Assembly (NCBI GenBank): GCA_000320545.1
Contig: ADNK01001725.1
Span: forward strand, 1 to 64,000
Direction: 5' to 3'
Length of the DNA: 64,000 nucleotides
From: Bigelowiella natans CCMP2755
Taxonomy: Eukaryota; Cercozoa; Chlorarachniophyceae
The notes beneath the pieces were generated by a model that saw only the letters and a program-made list of their open reading frames with translations, did not search any database and had not been told where the DNA came from. The translations under genes and the position numbers were made by a program. Shown piece after piece: positions 13,901 through 25,947 of this stretch (within the stretch, counting starts at the first letter, position 1; each line of letters begins with the position of its first letter).

Positions 13901-14377
13901 GGGCCTAAAGCTGGAGAGGTGAGGCTCAAGAAAGGCAACTTCCTGGGCGTGATCTCCACCAGCACCTCGTACAAACTGAGCTTTGAGCTTACGCTGTTTG
14001 GCCGTGTGTCCTCCTGGGGGAGCGTCCTCCACTTTTCTGCGGACTCCAACATTGCCAGCGAGCACGACCGTATCCCTGGGATCTGGACTTTCCCAGGCGA
14101 CACTCGGCTCCATTTCCGCAGTGCGACAAGCGGTAACTACAACGACGGCTGCGACCCTACAATGAAGCTTGAACTAAACAAGAAGTACCGCATCCAGGTC
14201 TCCGCCGACGCGTTGTCGAATACTCTGAGCGTGAAGATCAACCACAAGCAAGTGTGCAGCTCGAAAGCGTCTGGCCTCCTTGCGAAGGGCCATAGCAAGG
14301 TGTTTGTTTGGGCTGCAGATCCGTGGTACGAGCCAGCTAATGGACAAATTGCGCAGGTTTACTACCGGAAGTTTTAA
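7954..14377 (+). CDS. Secreted Cys-rich / PT-linker / ten-repeat protein, 1984 aa
   Basis: Exons 7954-8183, 8483-8535, 8617-8708 and 8798-14377 (5955 nt, phases close). Residues 1-22 form a signal peptide ([20 protein letters not shown]). Residues 45-148 hold thirteen cysteines. Residues 149-270 are a Pro/Thr/Lys stalk of P-K-P-T units. Ten tandem domains of about 165-175 aa then fill the rest. Each shows L-G-x-I-x-T...Y-K-L-S-F-x, a W-x-S-I-V/L-H strand, R-I-P-G[11 protein letters not shown], N-x-G-C-D-P, a K-x-x-x-K-I-x-G-K-x-x-C strand with the second Cys, and D-P-W-Y-x-x-A-x-A-x-I-x-x-L-x-Y. The beta-rich pattern with one Cys pair per repeat suggests a concanavalin/LamG-like jelly roll (inference). 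No catalytic motif is obvious. A cell-wall, adhesion or glycan-binding role is likely but unproven. All ten repeats sit in one 5.6-kb exon although neighbours are intron-dense. Confidence 0.85.
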
Positions 14378-14590
14378 ATAGCATCGCTGTCTAGTACATC
14401 AGTAGCAAAACTTTGCCTAAGACATAAAAACCAATCACCGCTCCTCAAAACGGAAAAGAGGATAATGAAAAACACATAGGGAAATGGTTGAGGGAGGCAC
14501 GACATTGTCGATTGCTTTCCACGTCAAGTGCGGTTCTGTTTCCCCGACGCAATTAGGTTCAACAAGCCTAGAATTATGATTATTTGTAAT
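14378..14590 (+). other. 3' flank of the ten-repeat gene
   Basis: AT-leaning stretch after the TAA at 14375-14377. No gene is seen, and a poly(A) signal was not identified with confidence. Confidence 0.4.
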
Positions 14591-16380
14591 GTTGCATGTG
14601 CAATGGATTGAAAATATTATTAAAATGCACAATTTTGCATTCAATGCCAAGAGTGATTGAATTAGTTGTGGCGAATGCCAACAACACAGCTCTGCATCGC
14701 ATGCAATGTTGCACAGTGAGCAATGCCGTGGCACGCAATCTGGCCCTGGTCCAACACGTGCGTGCAGCAGGCGGGATGCGCTGCACGTGCTGTTATTGCT
14801 ACACGCACGTGCGCATGGCTAGACCACTAGACCAGTGTCATCTGTCGTCTAGCTGCATGCGCGTCGCAATGAACGAAGCGTGCACGCATTGACAGCGCTT
14901 CTGCTGCGCATCGCCATGCGATGCGCAATGACACGATGCCGCATGCATGTGTGGCAACGTTTTTGGCTCTGACCACGAAACGACAATTGACAGCGCAGGA
15001 TGCACCGCTAGACCGCAAATGAAGACTGCTAGCATACCTAGCCGAACCCGTGGCGCGTAGCTTCCTGGCGGAAGAACGTGTTGCGCTGCGATGCCGTGTT
15101 GTGCCAGCGCATGTGCGCAGTGCCCCTGCTAGCCTGCTGTACAATTTGGAACCAACACTCTCGGAAATTTCCGTTCGATGTGCGTCCAGAATCTTGGTTC
15201 ATGTCATCTTGAAATCGTCACAACTCGGGCTCTGGATCGATCCCAGCGAGCTGCAAAAGCTCCGCTAGCTTGGCGTGCATGCACACGTCTGCACATTGAT
15301 TGATTCAAGTTCTGCGTGTAGCTGGTGGCTGAAGTTCTCACAACTCGGGCTCTGGATCGATCCCAGAGAGCCACAATCGGCAAAAGCTTGGCTGGCTTGG
15401 CGTGCACACGTCTCAGGCGGCGCACCGCCCGCGCATCGCATGGCCAAATCGCGGCGCTGGGCTGATTTGCGCGCGGCGCGTGCTAGCGTGGCAAAAAAGT
15501 GTTGCGCGGCAAAAAACTTCAACTGGACAGGCTGAAAGCATGTGCTCAGGCCTTTCGATCGCGCCGCTGCGCGTCACGCAACTCCTTGCGGTTCAATTTT
15601 CATCAAAATTTTCGAAAAAAATCACGCAGCTTCGCCCAGCTAGCTAGCTAGGCTGGTAGGTCTGGAGGTGTGAGAAGACAACAACAGTCACCAGGACGCA
15701 CTGCACTGAGTTGACAACAGCTGAACGAGCTGTGGCTGCGCAGCTGTCCAGTTGTGCTGCACAATGCGCGCACAACTGGTGCAGCTGGCCAGCTGCGCTG
15801 CATGCGCTAGCGTGGGCGCACACACGCGCACAGGTCGTCAGCCGAGAGCTCTGGTGCTGCCAGACCGAACCAGTGAAGCCTCAGACGACCTTCGGTCGTT
15901 TTCGATTCGTTTGGTTCACACTGCACGCCACGATTGTTCACTTTTCCTCTGAAACGGTGTGCTGAAAAAGTGAGAAACAAACGTGCAAGTGTCCGCAACA
16001 AGCGCACAAAGTCGCGTGTCACGCAACGCTGTGGCCACGACGTGTGGCAACAGTGCACGGTGCCAGCGTGGACCGCCACGACCAATGTGCACGACGATTT
16101 TCCTTCAAGCTTTCAACCTCGTGATCTAGATTTCCACCCTGTGTCAACGTGGCGTGCCCTCCACGAGTCGTTCTTCGTTTGGTGTCACTCCAACGTCCAA
16201 CCGTTGCGATTTTGCTCCTGCGACAAAAGCTTTCAATATCCTCTCAATGTGTCAATGACTGCGATTTCCTGACTGATGATGTGTCATGCTGCGATTTCCT
16301 TCCTGCCACAAGTACACCTTCCTTTCGTGGCAGCGACGCACTCGGGTTTGCACGAGCACGCCCGGCCATGAGCACTGAGT
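14590..16380. other. Palindromic-tetramer-rich intergenic block 2
   Basis: The strongest of the blocks: TGCA, GCGC, CTAG, AGCT, CATG and TCGA words crowd together, for example GCTAGCTAGCTAGG near 15640 and CAGCTGGCCAGCTGCGCTGCATGCGCTAGC near 15782 (split across several palindromes). It contains a direct duplication at about 15217/15335. Many short frames are open on both strands because stop codons are rare in this composition, but none has coherent splice signals. Confidence 0.65.
15217..15412 (+). repeat. Imperfect direct repeat, period about 118 nt
   Basis: A segment beginning TCACAACTCGGGCTCTGGAT occurs at about 15218 and again at about 15336. The similarity runs on through the GATCCCAG segment and the GGCGTGCA...CACGTCT part, interrupted by a few substitutions and small indels. 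It lies inside block 2. Confidence 0.8.
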
Positions 16381-16392
16381 GGTGACGTTGAC

Positions 16393-16424
16393 TCCTCCTC
16401 CTCCTCCTCCTCCTCCTCCTCCTC
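16393..16424. repeat. (TCC)n trinucleotide array
   Basis: About ten TCC units between block 2 and the exons of the charged-protein gene. Confidence 0.85.
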
Positions 16425-16484
16425 CACCCATCTCAGAACGTCCACAAAAAGTGCGTCAGTCTTCATCGATGCACGTGATGCAAG

Positions 16485-19220
16485 TTTGTGTGTGGCAGGG
16501 GGGAGGAGGATGACACCGGGACCTGGGTTGGAGAAGAAGCCGATGTGGCGTGGAGCAACAATGCGAAGTCAAAGACTGGACAAGAGCCGGAAGAAGAAAG
16601 GGCCAGACAGCAGCCAAACAATTCTTCACAAGTGTCCAAGAATCCCTTTTTCGAGTGGTCATGGGCAAACAGGAAAAACAAGTCCTCACATCGAAAGCAG
16701 CGTTCCGTGGCCAAGGCGACAAAAGGAGGTGATGTTTGTTCCAGCAGTGTCATGATTCATGAATTGATCATTGTTGTCCCCTGATTTCAATTTTGCATCA
16801 TTTGACAATGTCATTGAATTGTTGTTGCTTGCTGTTGATGATGTTTTGTCCATTGGTGGATGACTAGGAACTGTTGTAAATGGTGCACCAGGAACATCAA
16901 AATTACTTGTGCATGCACAATCACCATTCACAATTTTGACACCATCCATGTAACCTTTGAATCTTTCAGTTCTAGAGGAGGACGAAGGAGAGGAGCGACA
17001 GGGAGCCCAGAGGCAAAGGAAGAGGCCGCGTTTTGCAGCTGATTATGGACACGTAATGTCACATGTATATCATGTGTGCTATTACTATGTCTATTATGAG
17101 TATGTACTCATCATAGACACGTAACATCATACATGTGTTACACATGCTATTACTATGTCTATTGTGCTGCTCAGGAAAAGGAGACTTATTCTTCCCCCCC
17201 CCCCTCATTCTCCTCTGGGATGTTGAAGAAGCAACGAACTGTAATCTTTACATCTGCTACTGACCCAAATGTTGTTGATGATGAAGATGCGACGCAGCAG
17301 CAGCCCACCCAGCCGCAAGAGTCATCTCCCTCGGTTATTCCAAAGCGTGAAGAGGGTGTTTCAAAGGATGGGGGAGGAGGGCGGGATACCAACCAAGATG
17401 TGGTAATAAAAAGGCTAGAGAGAGAGGTTGAGGAGCTGCAGCGAGAATTAAGCGACCTCACGGCAGAGCTTCAGGCAGCAGAAGAAGAAGAGGGGCGATT
17501 GGTGAAGCAGAAGGAAAAGGAAGGGGAGGGAGAGGGGGGAGGGGATCAAGAGGAGGAGTCGTTCCCGGATAAGACTCCATCATCCACAGCTTCTCCTATC
17601 GGCAATGAGAGCTCTCTATTGCTACACCAAGCTTCTACCAACAGGAAGAGTTCTCATCTATGTAAGCTCGATGCCAGTGGCGATGATGATGATGACAACG
17701 GGAAGAGAAATCAGAGAAACCAAATACCAAACAGAATGCATGACAAGGGGGGGGGGGGGGGGGAGCTGAGGGGAAAAGATAGAGAGGAAATGAAGAAGAC
17801 CGTAATAAAAACGAAGGAGGGGGGACCGGAGAGGAAAATGAGGGTAGAAATAGCTGATGCGAATCCCGAGGAAGATCGGAAGAAGGAGCGGCGGACGGCG
17901 ATCAAATACGTCGAGAAGAGAAGGAAAAAGTCAATGGAGGAAGACAGAGAGGAAGAAGATAGCATGCAGCAGGAGCTAGAAGAGAAAGAGAATTGTGAGG
18001 CCGACTTTGATGATAGAGCCACACAGGAGTGTGAGACACAGCGGCAGCAAAAAGGGAGAAGGAGCAGTAGCACGAAGACGGAGGATGACAGCACAACAGA
18101 GTTGAATGATTACTCAGACGATGACATCACAATAGAGTTGGATGATTACTCGGACGATGTTGATGATGATGGCAAAAAGGCAAACATGAATGATAGTGAC
18201 AACAAACAAGATGCACGGAAACCAAGGAAGACTCGGTGCAAAAACATGAGCAAAGAGAGAGAGGTGGAGAAAGAGAATGGAGCGATGAAAAAACAAGAGA
18301 CGTACATAAGGCTCAAAAGCAACGCACTCGTAGAGGTAGCAGCGAAGGTGAAGAATATGAAAATATGTAAAAGAGAAATTTTCAAAGCCACCCAGCTCAT
18401 CACGGTAATGAAAGAAGAGGACGAGGGAGCTGCGACAAAAAGCTCCAAAAAGAAGACAGAAAGCAGAGACAAGGCTATTAGGGTTGGCAAGGAGGTAAGG
18501 ATGACAAGTAAGGATGAACGAATCATAAATATAGAAAAGAGGAAGGAAAGAGAAAGGGCTGTCGAAGAAGAGGAGGAACCTGGCGAGGATTCTCGAAGAC
18601 AAAAGATGCAACGATTGATGGCAACTACCCGATTTGATAAGTCATCCGTCACAACTCAGGGAGGGGGCTGCAATGAAGCAAGATGGCAGCAAAGCACACG
18701 AAGAAGAAAGCAGCAGATGTTTGAGATTAGCAATAATACTAGAGAGCACGTCGGTCCTGCACCCAAACAGCAACAACCTACTCAAAGAAAAAAGCTAGTT
18801 GCTCTACGACAACTAGCCGATGATGATGACGAACAAGACAATGAATACCGTCCAAATGACAATGGTACTGATTCTGCTTCTATTACTACCACTACGACTA
18901 TTCCCGGTAGCGCAGCCGTTCCATTGCCGGCAGTACAGTTCCCGATACAAAAGATATCATCATCATCATCAACAACAACAACAGCAGCAGCAATAACAAC
19001 AACAGCATCATCATCATTGTCATCATCCACTCATCATCAGAGCTTTGAAAAGAAAGGCAGAAATAGCAATAGCATGAGTAGTGGTAGCCATGTAGATGAA
19101 CAGGCCAGAGGAGGGGGGCAGGTAAGCAGCAGACAGCAAGATCATCGCGGAAGGGTGAATACTGTGTCGCAGCTGCCTCAAGTGGTTACATCGACGAAGA
19201 CGACTTGCTTGCTGTGGTAG
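16485..19220 (+). CDS. Highly charged, disordered nuclear-type protein, 5' end incomplete
   Basis: The main exon runs from 17175 (acceptor GCTGCTCAG) to the TAG at 19220, 682 codons including the stop. It joins in phase to an exon at 16970-17052 (donor CAC|GTAATG) and, in phase 1, to a probable exon ending at 16728 (GGAG|GTGATG) whose 5' end I cannot place. If transcription starts downstream, the ATG at 17220 would be the start. The product is rich in Lys, Glu, Arg and Asp, with a heptad-like coiled coil just after residue 90 of the main exon (V-I-K-R-L-E-R-E-V-E-E-L), acidic D/E clusters, several KRRKK-type basic patches and a Ser/Thr/Ala-rich tail. No enzyme or DNA-binding domain is visible. 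A run of 14 G at about 17748-17761 lies in frame. Function unknown. Confidence 0.55.
17053..17174 (+). repeat. Near-direct duplication in an intron
   Basis: A GCTATTACTATGTCTATT segment occurs twice, at about 17080-17097 and 17147-17164, each near GACACGTAA and ACATGT words. It fills the intron between the two 3' exons of the charged-protein gene. Confidence 0.65.
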
Positions 19221-19560
19221 GTTATGAGTCATTCACTGTGTACACAAGCTTAACATATTTCTTTCCTCCCGTGAGTACCCAAAAGATAGAAAGTCTCCGT
19301 GCACATTCTCGCCGGCAGCGATTTTCAAAAACCTGCCGATCTGGATCAAACTTCAATGATCTACCAAATTACCGCTAATCCAAAACGTGAATTTGCAAAC
19401 GTACATCACAGGATCGAGACTTCACAGGAGTACCGATGGGTGTTGAGGTTATGGCTTATCTAGCTTATGCTTGAGAACAACAACTTTTGCTTCATCTTCT
19501 GCTTTAATTTAGTGTGTGTTCTCAGGAAGTTGTTAAAGAATGTCCGCTTGGAGGAGGCTG
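19221..19560. other. 3' flank of the charged-protein gene
   Basis: Nothing recognisable. Composition is ordinary before the next palindromic block begins. Confidence 0.4.
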
Positions 19561-20460
19561 CGGGCGTCCTGTGAGCACAAAGAGAATGAGCTTGGTCGAC
19601 ATCTTTCTACAACTTTCAATCCGAGTCCGTTATAGATGACAATGTGGCAGAAAATGGACCAGTAGCAAGCAACAAACACAAACATTGTTGCCTTGAGTGC
19701 CACAATAGCCAGGGCAAGTCAAGCCTGGTACATGAGCCGCACATCAATTGTGAGCTGTGCTTCATTCTCATGAACATGCGGACGCTCATCAAGGAATCTT
19801 TGCCAGGCACTTAGCAAGTGGGCACATTGCAGCGGGGCACATGTGAGACGGATGCAATATGTTGAATCCTTTTGATGGTCATCTGAATGTAGCGACACAA
19901 TGCGCCGACAAACGGGCGTTGGCAGGCACATGATTCCAGTGAATGGTGGTGTGAGCAGCTCGCACGCTAGCTGTAGCACGCAACAGCACCCACTTGCTGC
20001 TGACAACATGCATTGACACAGTGATGCGACGCAAAAAGCAAGGTTCCGACAATGTGCACATCGATCGATGCTGCCGTGGGCATGATGGCACCGCTCGCAT
20101 GCTAGCATGGCTCCACCGCTGTTGAAACACAAGCCCACGACAATTGCATTCGGTGACGGTCAGCATTGTTGAAGGGGATCAGATGTTTTCCCGCCACAAA
20201 TGTGATTCATTTGCCCCGGCTAGCCGGGGCCTCTCTAGCTCTGGCAAGCTCTAGAGCTAGCAATGGAAGAACATCATGCTAGCATGCAGCTCATTGACGG
20301 CACAAGAACAAATGATGCTGAAAGCGCGTGATGATCGAGAAAGCCTGCTCTTCGATTCTTGTTCAAATCTACGCAATGGGATGGATCAATGGTTGATGCG
20401 CTGCGTGCCATGATGCATGCGTAAATAGTCTGTTCATAGTCTGCGTTTGCAGCGTTTGCA
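19560..20460. other. Palindromic-tetramer-rich intergenic block 3
   Basis: Lies between two convergent genes. TGCA, CTAG (GGCTAGCCGGGGCCTCTCTAGCTCTGG near 20218) and CATG words are frequent. No accepted exon. Confidence 0.55.
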
Positions 20461-20825
20461 CGCTTGGTATTTATTACACTAGGAAAATCGTGCTAATCAT
20501 TATGAAGTGTTTCACGTCGTTCTAGATGGTAAAACTCTAATGCTGTTCTTTTTTTTGAATTTACAAAGTTGAAAGGTCTGTAATTATTTCGTAAGGAGGA
20601 TTAACTTTCTCATCGAAAATTAGAATATGAAACATTTCAATATCAAATTCAGAAATTCAGACGATTTGAAGAGGAGAGATGAAACAAACAACTACTACCG
20701 GCAAGCATCTGTACACGCAACTAACTTAACGGCCAAATATGTAGAAATTATGAAAATAATGCAGCAGTCGCTTCATCACATATTCCTTTTTGAGAAAACC
20801 ACACATGCACACACAACGGCAGCGT

Positions 20826-21622
20826 CTATTCGTAAAATGCAATGTGTCGAATATCAATAGTCGGCGGGACACCAGAAGAAGTTCCTTCTCTCTTCCGCGC
20901 ATCAATCATTTTCATGACAATAATCTTGCCGGAGCGCGGAAAATCGATCGCGAAGGTCTTTGAAGATTTGTTCGCTTTGCCTTCAAACATATCAAAGTAC
21001 GCGACAGGAGACTGCAGAACGGATGTGTCGGTGGCATAAGCAGCCACAATGCTGCAGAGGCCATCCAGCTGATGACGGGAAGAAGAAGAAAGAAGGAAGA
21101 GGAGGAGAAGAGGTGAGAAGAGTTACAGAACGAATGGGAATTTAAACAAAGCATTTGGTGTCGCAGAGTACTCAAAATACACTTATTGATATGTGTATTA
21201 TTGGCTCATGCACAACCTTGAGTCCAGAATAGGCCCTGGTACCTTTCATGTACACCGCGGCCTGTTCTTCAGCTTCTAGCAGCATCTGCAATAAAGGAGA
21301 CCAGCTAGGATGAGTATTGATGATGATATCCTCTTTTCTATGCCAAATCGTGAGAAGGAAGAAGAAGAAAATGAAAGACGTAGATTTCTCATAGAGGCAA
21401 GAGCCAATGGCTGACAAATATTACAGACAACCGTTGGGTCGGAATCTTCCAGAGCCCCTCTCTTTGCAACGTAGCCTTCGTAGCCTTTACGATCACAATC
21501 GTTCCATAATTTTGTCTGATTCAAAGCATTATAAAAAGAAAAAGGTTATTGCAATAAGTATATCGCCCCTTTGTGCGTCCCCAAAAGCGCATGCAGACGA
21601 TTCTTTTCAGCAGCGTTAGCTA

Positions 21623-21655
<33 letters not shown>

Positions 21656-22760
21656 TGATTACAGATTCCATTTCTGAGAAATCGTTCAAGACAAACAAGA
21701 GCCCTTTTCCCAAAGGATTATCATAATTCCTGTGGTTACGTAAACAAAAGATTTTGATGTCTCAGCACGGTTTCAAATAGTAACTATTTTTCCATTCCCC
21801 CTTGTCTCCCCCCCCTCCCCTTCCTCTTAACCGAATTAGAAATAGCGCGAAATCATATTCACGTACAGAGGGATGCAGACTTTGAAAAGCGTCGGGGTGA
21901 TCACACGGTTATCCCAAGAAAATTTTTTATGTCCTGTAAGACTATGATCATCGTCGTATCGATGGCACACACTATGCATCACGTCATCTTTGAGATGGCA
22001 AGAATCAGGAATTCTTCAAACTTTAGAGTTCAGAATTAGGGATTCTTAGGGATTCTTCAAACTTTCAACGTTGATGCACCTACTACCTTCGGGGACGAAG
22101 CTGATGTGGAAATTGCCTCTCTTTTCGTTCCTGGGATCAGTCGAATAAACCTGTTGGGATATAGCGATGATGAATCGAAACATTGTTGGAGAATACTGTA
22201 GGGGCCACATTAGCATATTAGCTTGAATTGCTTGTGCATCTACCTTTGAGTTGTCCTGGAGAAGACGTGTGGAGGCCAGCCAGTTGTCGTAAGTGCCTTG
22301 CCTTCCAGGTTTTCCGCAGTCTAATTTGAACGCAGGAGAATCATGTACATATCCTTAAAACGCGAATAATGCCATCCCGGAGCAATTGCCTAGAGGGCAG
22401 CTTTCGCCGGATTAGTCAGAAACATGTATGTATTTTCTAGGATAAATAGATTCAAAACCTTTGCTCACTCCTAATACTCAAACTACTTCGAAGTAGTAAT
22501 GGACTATCAATTTGAGGCAAAAATGTGGCGGTTCTCATCAACCACGAGCCTATAGTCTGACTACTGCACTCACCAACATTGCGTACGGTGACCCTGAGGC
22601 GCTTTCCTTCGCTTCTATTCCTTCTACTGCGCCTTCTATTATTGTAGTGTTGGACTATAGGATGGTTTGAAAGCTCCTCTATCACAGATTCATGAGGAGT
22701 CATCCCCCGCTCATCCTGGGGGGGTTCCCGAGCGCTGCTTCCGTCGGCCGAATGAAGCAT
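20826..22760 (-). CDS. 276-aa protein of unknown family, seven exons
   Basis: Exons 22574-22760, 22244-22353, 22087-22150, 21867-21933, 21425-21515, 21217-21285 and 20826-21068 total 831 nt, and every phase closes. The ATG is at 22760 and the stop TAG at 20826-20828. Donors are canonical (GTGAGT, GTAGAT, GTAGTA, GTACGT, GTAATA, GTTGTG). The first 50 residues are polar and basic (NNRRRSRRNRSEGKR). After them comes a mixed, beta-strand-rich region with D-C-G-K-P-G-R-Q-G-T-Y-D-N-W near residues 72-85. The tail (I-D-F-P-R-S-G-K-I-I-V-M-K-M-I-D, then I-D-I-R-H-I-A-F-Y at the C-terminus) resembles the last strands of galactose-binding-like (F5/8 type C / DOC) sandwiches. That is a weak resemblance. 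No signal peptide or TM. Neighbouring starts are divergent from the bHLH gene. Confidence 0.7.
21623..21654. repeat. (CAG/CTG)n array in an intron
   Basis: About ten AGC units between exons 4 and 5 of the 276-aa gene, so intronic in this model. Confidence 0.85.
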
Positions 22761-23977
22761 TCTATGGGTTGTGTGGGAGCAGTCTTTACGTGTTCGACTT
22801 CCAATTTATTTCCATATAACGACATGTAGAAACTGTTGTCGTATTTTGAAAATCATATCCCTCTTCCTTACAACCATACAACCAGAAAATTCTTCAGCCT
22901 TTCGTGTACCACATCCCCAGTTGCAACCCATTCGATTTCAGTCTAACCGACAATGATGTTTTGCAATAATCCGTGCAAAACAGAGGACAAACTCGAGCTC
23001 TGTGACATACCCGATTGCTTAATAATGTTACAAGTTTTAAGTTTCAACTTCCGCGAACACACTTGTCAGTGTTTTTTCAAAATTTGGAAATGCAATCTAT
23101 TTAAAGGAATGTAATTTAATCTTGCTTGGCGCAGGTAAATGTTAGGGTTGAAGACAAGAAAAATTTCTTTAGATCTATCTCTTTTTTGAAACCTTGTATG
23201 TCTTTAATGCTTGGACAAATAATTTAAAACAAATGAACATTTATGTCGCATCCTATATTTTATGAATTTTTAATCTTTATTGCTTTAAATCTTAAATATC
23301 GCCATATTTTTTTCAGAATTTTACGATTAGACTATGCTTCGTTTAATCGTCAGAGGTTTTTGATGTAAAAAGGACTATAAAGCAAAAAAATCATCAAACG
23401 CTCCTAAAGTATATACTGCGTCATATACGAACTCATGTCTCTGAATTAAATCATTACAGCGCCTTCGCCCACCCCCTACCGGTGCGTTTTGAGGGGAAAT
23501 ACTCAGAAGTATCCTTAGGGTACGTTCGGGACCTGTTCGAACAGTTTTTTGGGATTCTTGTTGACTTTCACAAAAAAATCTAAGCTATCTCCCCTCCTAT
23601 TAACCTTCAACCCTCTTTACCGAGGCTGCTTCCTATGCTCAAATCTTGAGAACGCAAACTTTCCATTTTTCGAGGGATGAGGAATATGGGGGGGGCACAA
23701 TCCCAAATCCGTTATATATTTTATTAAGAACTCTTTCTGTTCTTCATGCATAGTACCAAAAATATATATGGAGAATAACGTATCAAATCAGGAACACAGA
23801 TGCGAGTACGACAAATGAGCATTACGTTAAATTTCGAGTGTCAATTTCACATCAACCAATGCATCCATTGACCTTGGTAAAAATTTCACATCAAAATCAG
23901 GGTTTTTTCTCAATAAGGAAGTTGGTTTAGAGCCGCAGTTGCACCAGAGGCCTTCCACTCGGAGACCAGCCAACATA
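22761..23977. other. Divergent intergenic region
   Basis: About 1.2 kb between the starts of the 276-aa gene and the bHLH gene. AT-rich in the middle (23080-23340), without palindromic blocks or long frames. Probably a shared promoter region. The frame of the first bHLH exon stays open upstream to about 23831, so its transcript could extend into the right end. Confidence 0.5.
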
Positions 23978-25902
23978 ATGCGGAATTCTGATAGCCTCAG
24001 TATCAACATGGACCTTTCCAAAGAAAGGGGTTCCGGCATTAGCCAAGACTTCAATAAGGAAAGGGTTTCTGGAATTAGCCAGGACTCTAATAAGGAAAGG
24101 ATCTCTGGCCTCAGCTTAGACTTTTCAAAAGAGAGGCTCTCCGGAGGAAAGAAAATCGGTAGTACCTGAGCAGCTTTACAGGAATTCCTATCAGATCTTT
24201 TCCTCCACTCCAATTGCATTCAATGTGGCAATTGTGCACACATGTACAAGAACATCATCTTGTTTCTTCATCCATACATTGTATAGAAGTATGACTATGA
24301 AATCAACAAAAGTGTTGATCTAAACTACTTGGCCACTCTTTAGGACATAGCGTCCAAGAGTCCATGGACAGCACGCTGAGGGGCTTCGCGTCAAGCTTAA
24401 GTAGCAGAAACGAGCCGCAGGTGCGACGGAGTCGGAGTCGAGGCAGCTGGCAGTCACGTGATGGGTCGAATTCATGGCCCGTAGGGTCTCTCATGCTTGG
24501 GTCGGAATTCGATACCAACGTCGTTGATCCAACAATCGTTGATGAGAAAGGTAACAAGTAGGGAGGAGGATGAAAATGTCTCATTCGATCATTACCCGAT
24601 TTTGCAACTGTATCAGTGAGATGGTGTTTGAGATCCAACCTAAATGTTATGGGTGCTAGCTACTTGGTTCGTTATGTTTCTGTTTTGTCTTACCTTCTCC
24701 TCCTTCTCCTCCTTCTCCTCCTCCCCCCCCTCCCTCCTAACAATGACTGGCCACCAGCTGACGGGACTACGATAATGCTAGAAAGTGGAAAGGATTTCTC
24801 ATCACTGCTCGATATCACGCAGCCATCACCCAACACTCTTCTCGAGCCAACATGGGGAAGTAAGTCTCCAGGCCCAGAACTTAAAGAATTTAGCTTCATA
24901 CCACCAGCCCCGGCAGCAGTAGCAGCATCAACAGCAGCAGCAACAGCAGCAACAACCGCCACAGCAGCAGTGCTAGCGACAGAAGACTCTCCCCCCAACC
25001 CTACGATCGATGGGGTAACTCTAGCTAGCTAAGCGTATCATCGTCGCAGATATCTGTATATTTACGAGTTTGTAGTGGTCAAATCCCATGCAATGGAGGG
25101 GAAATAGAAGGGAGTTTTAAAGCGCCTCTTTTTCGAATCACCATGGAACTTATCAATCACTGGCTTTACATTGACTTTAAAGTTACTCCCCACTCTTTCC
25201 TCTCTCTTCTCTCCCTCCTCCCCCTCCTACCAACCCTCTTGCCCCCCTTAGAACCTTCCGTCTTCGTCTGGCCCCACGTCTGCCCAGGATGGTGAGCATA
25301 AACGGCGCAAGTCTTCTCTTATCCGCGAGCAACTTAGAGAAGCCTTCGTGCGGCAAACGTTTGCTTCTCCCAAGGAAGAGCAGCCAACAGATCATAGGCG
25401 GGTGAGGCAGCAGTGTAGAAGAAGAAGAAGAAGAAGAAGAAGAAGAAGAAGGAGAAAAAAATGATAATTATACGCGGGCAGCAGTGCATCAGAAAATGAA
25501 CTATATGCATATAATCGTAGGCCGACGGCATCACGCACGCACACACACACACACACACTAATACCGCATCATCCCAACACACACCACACCCCACATATGT
25601 AAAGGTCAAATGGATCCTTCCTCCTTCCTCAGATGATGATGATGATGATGTTAATATATGATGACGATGATGCTACTTGTCGTGATAGCAGTTTTGCGTT
25701 GGTCCTCCTCCTCCTCCTCTTCAGGTTGAAGAAGAGAAGTTTAGGAAAACAAATTACACCAACTTGCATCAGAGAATGCCTCCTAATCTCCACCCTCCTG
25801 GCACTGCATCTAGAGACCTCCCCTTCAACCAAAGAGTATGTTTTCTTTGCATGCAGCAGCAATTGAACACCAGGATTCATCCCTAACCCCCTCCCCCCCC
25901 CC

Positions 25903-25947
<45 letters not shown>

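Noticed and set aside
17711-18652. Long Ser/Phe/Leu-rich minus-strand frames
   Set aside because: Shadows of the Lys/Glu-rich plus-strand exon.
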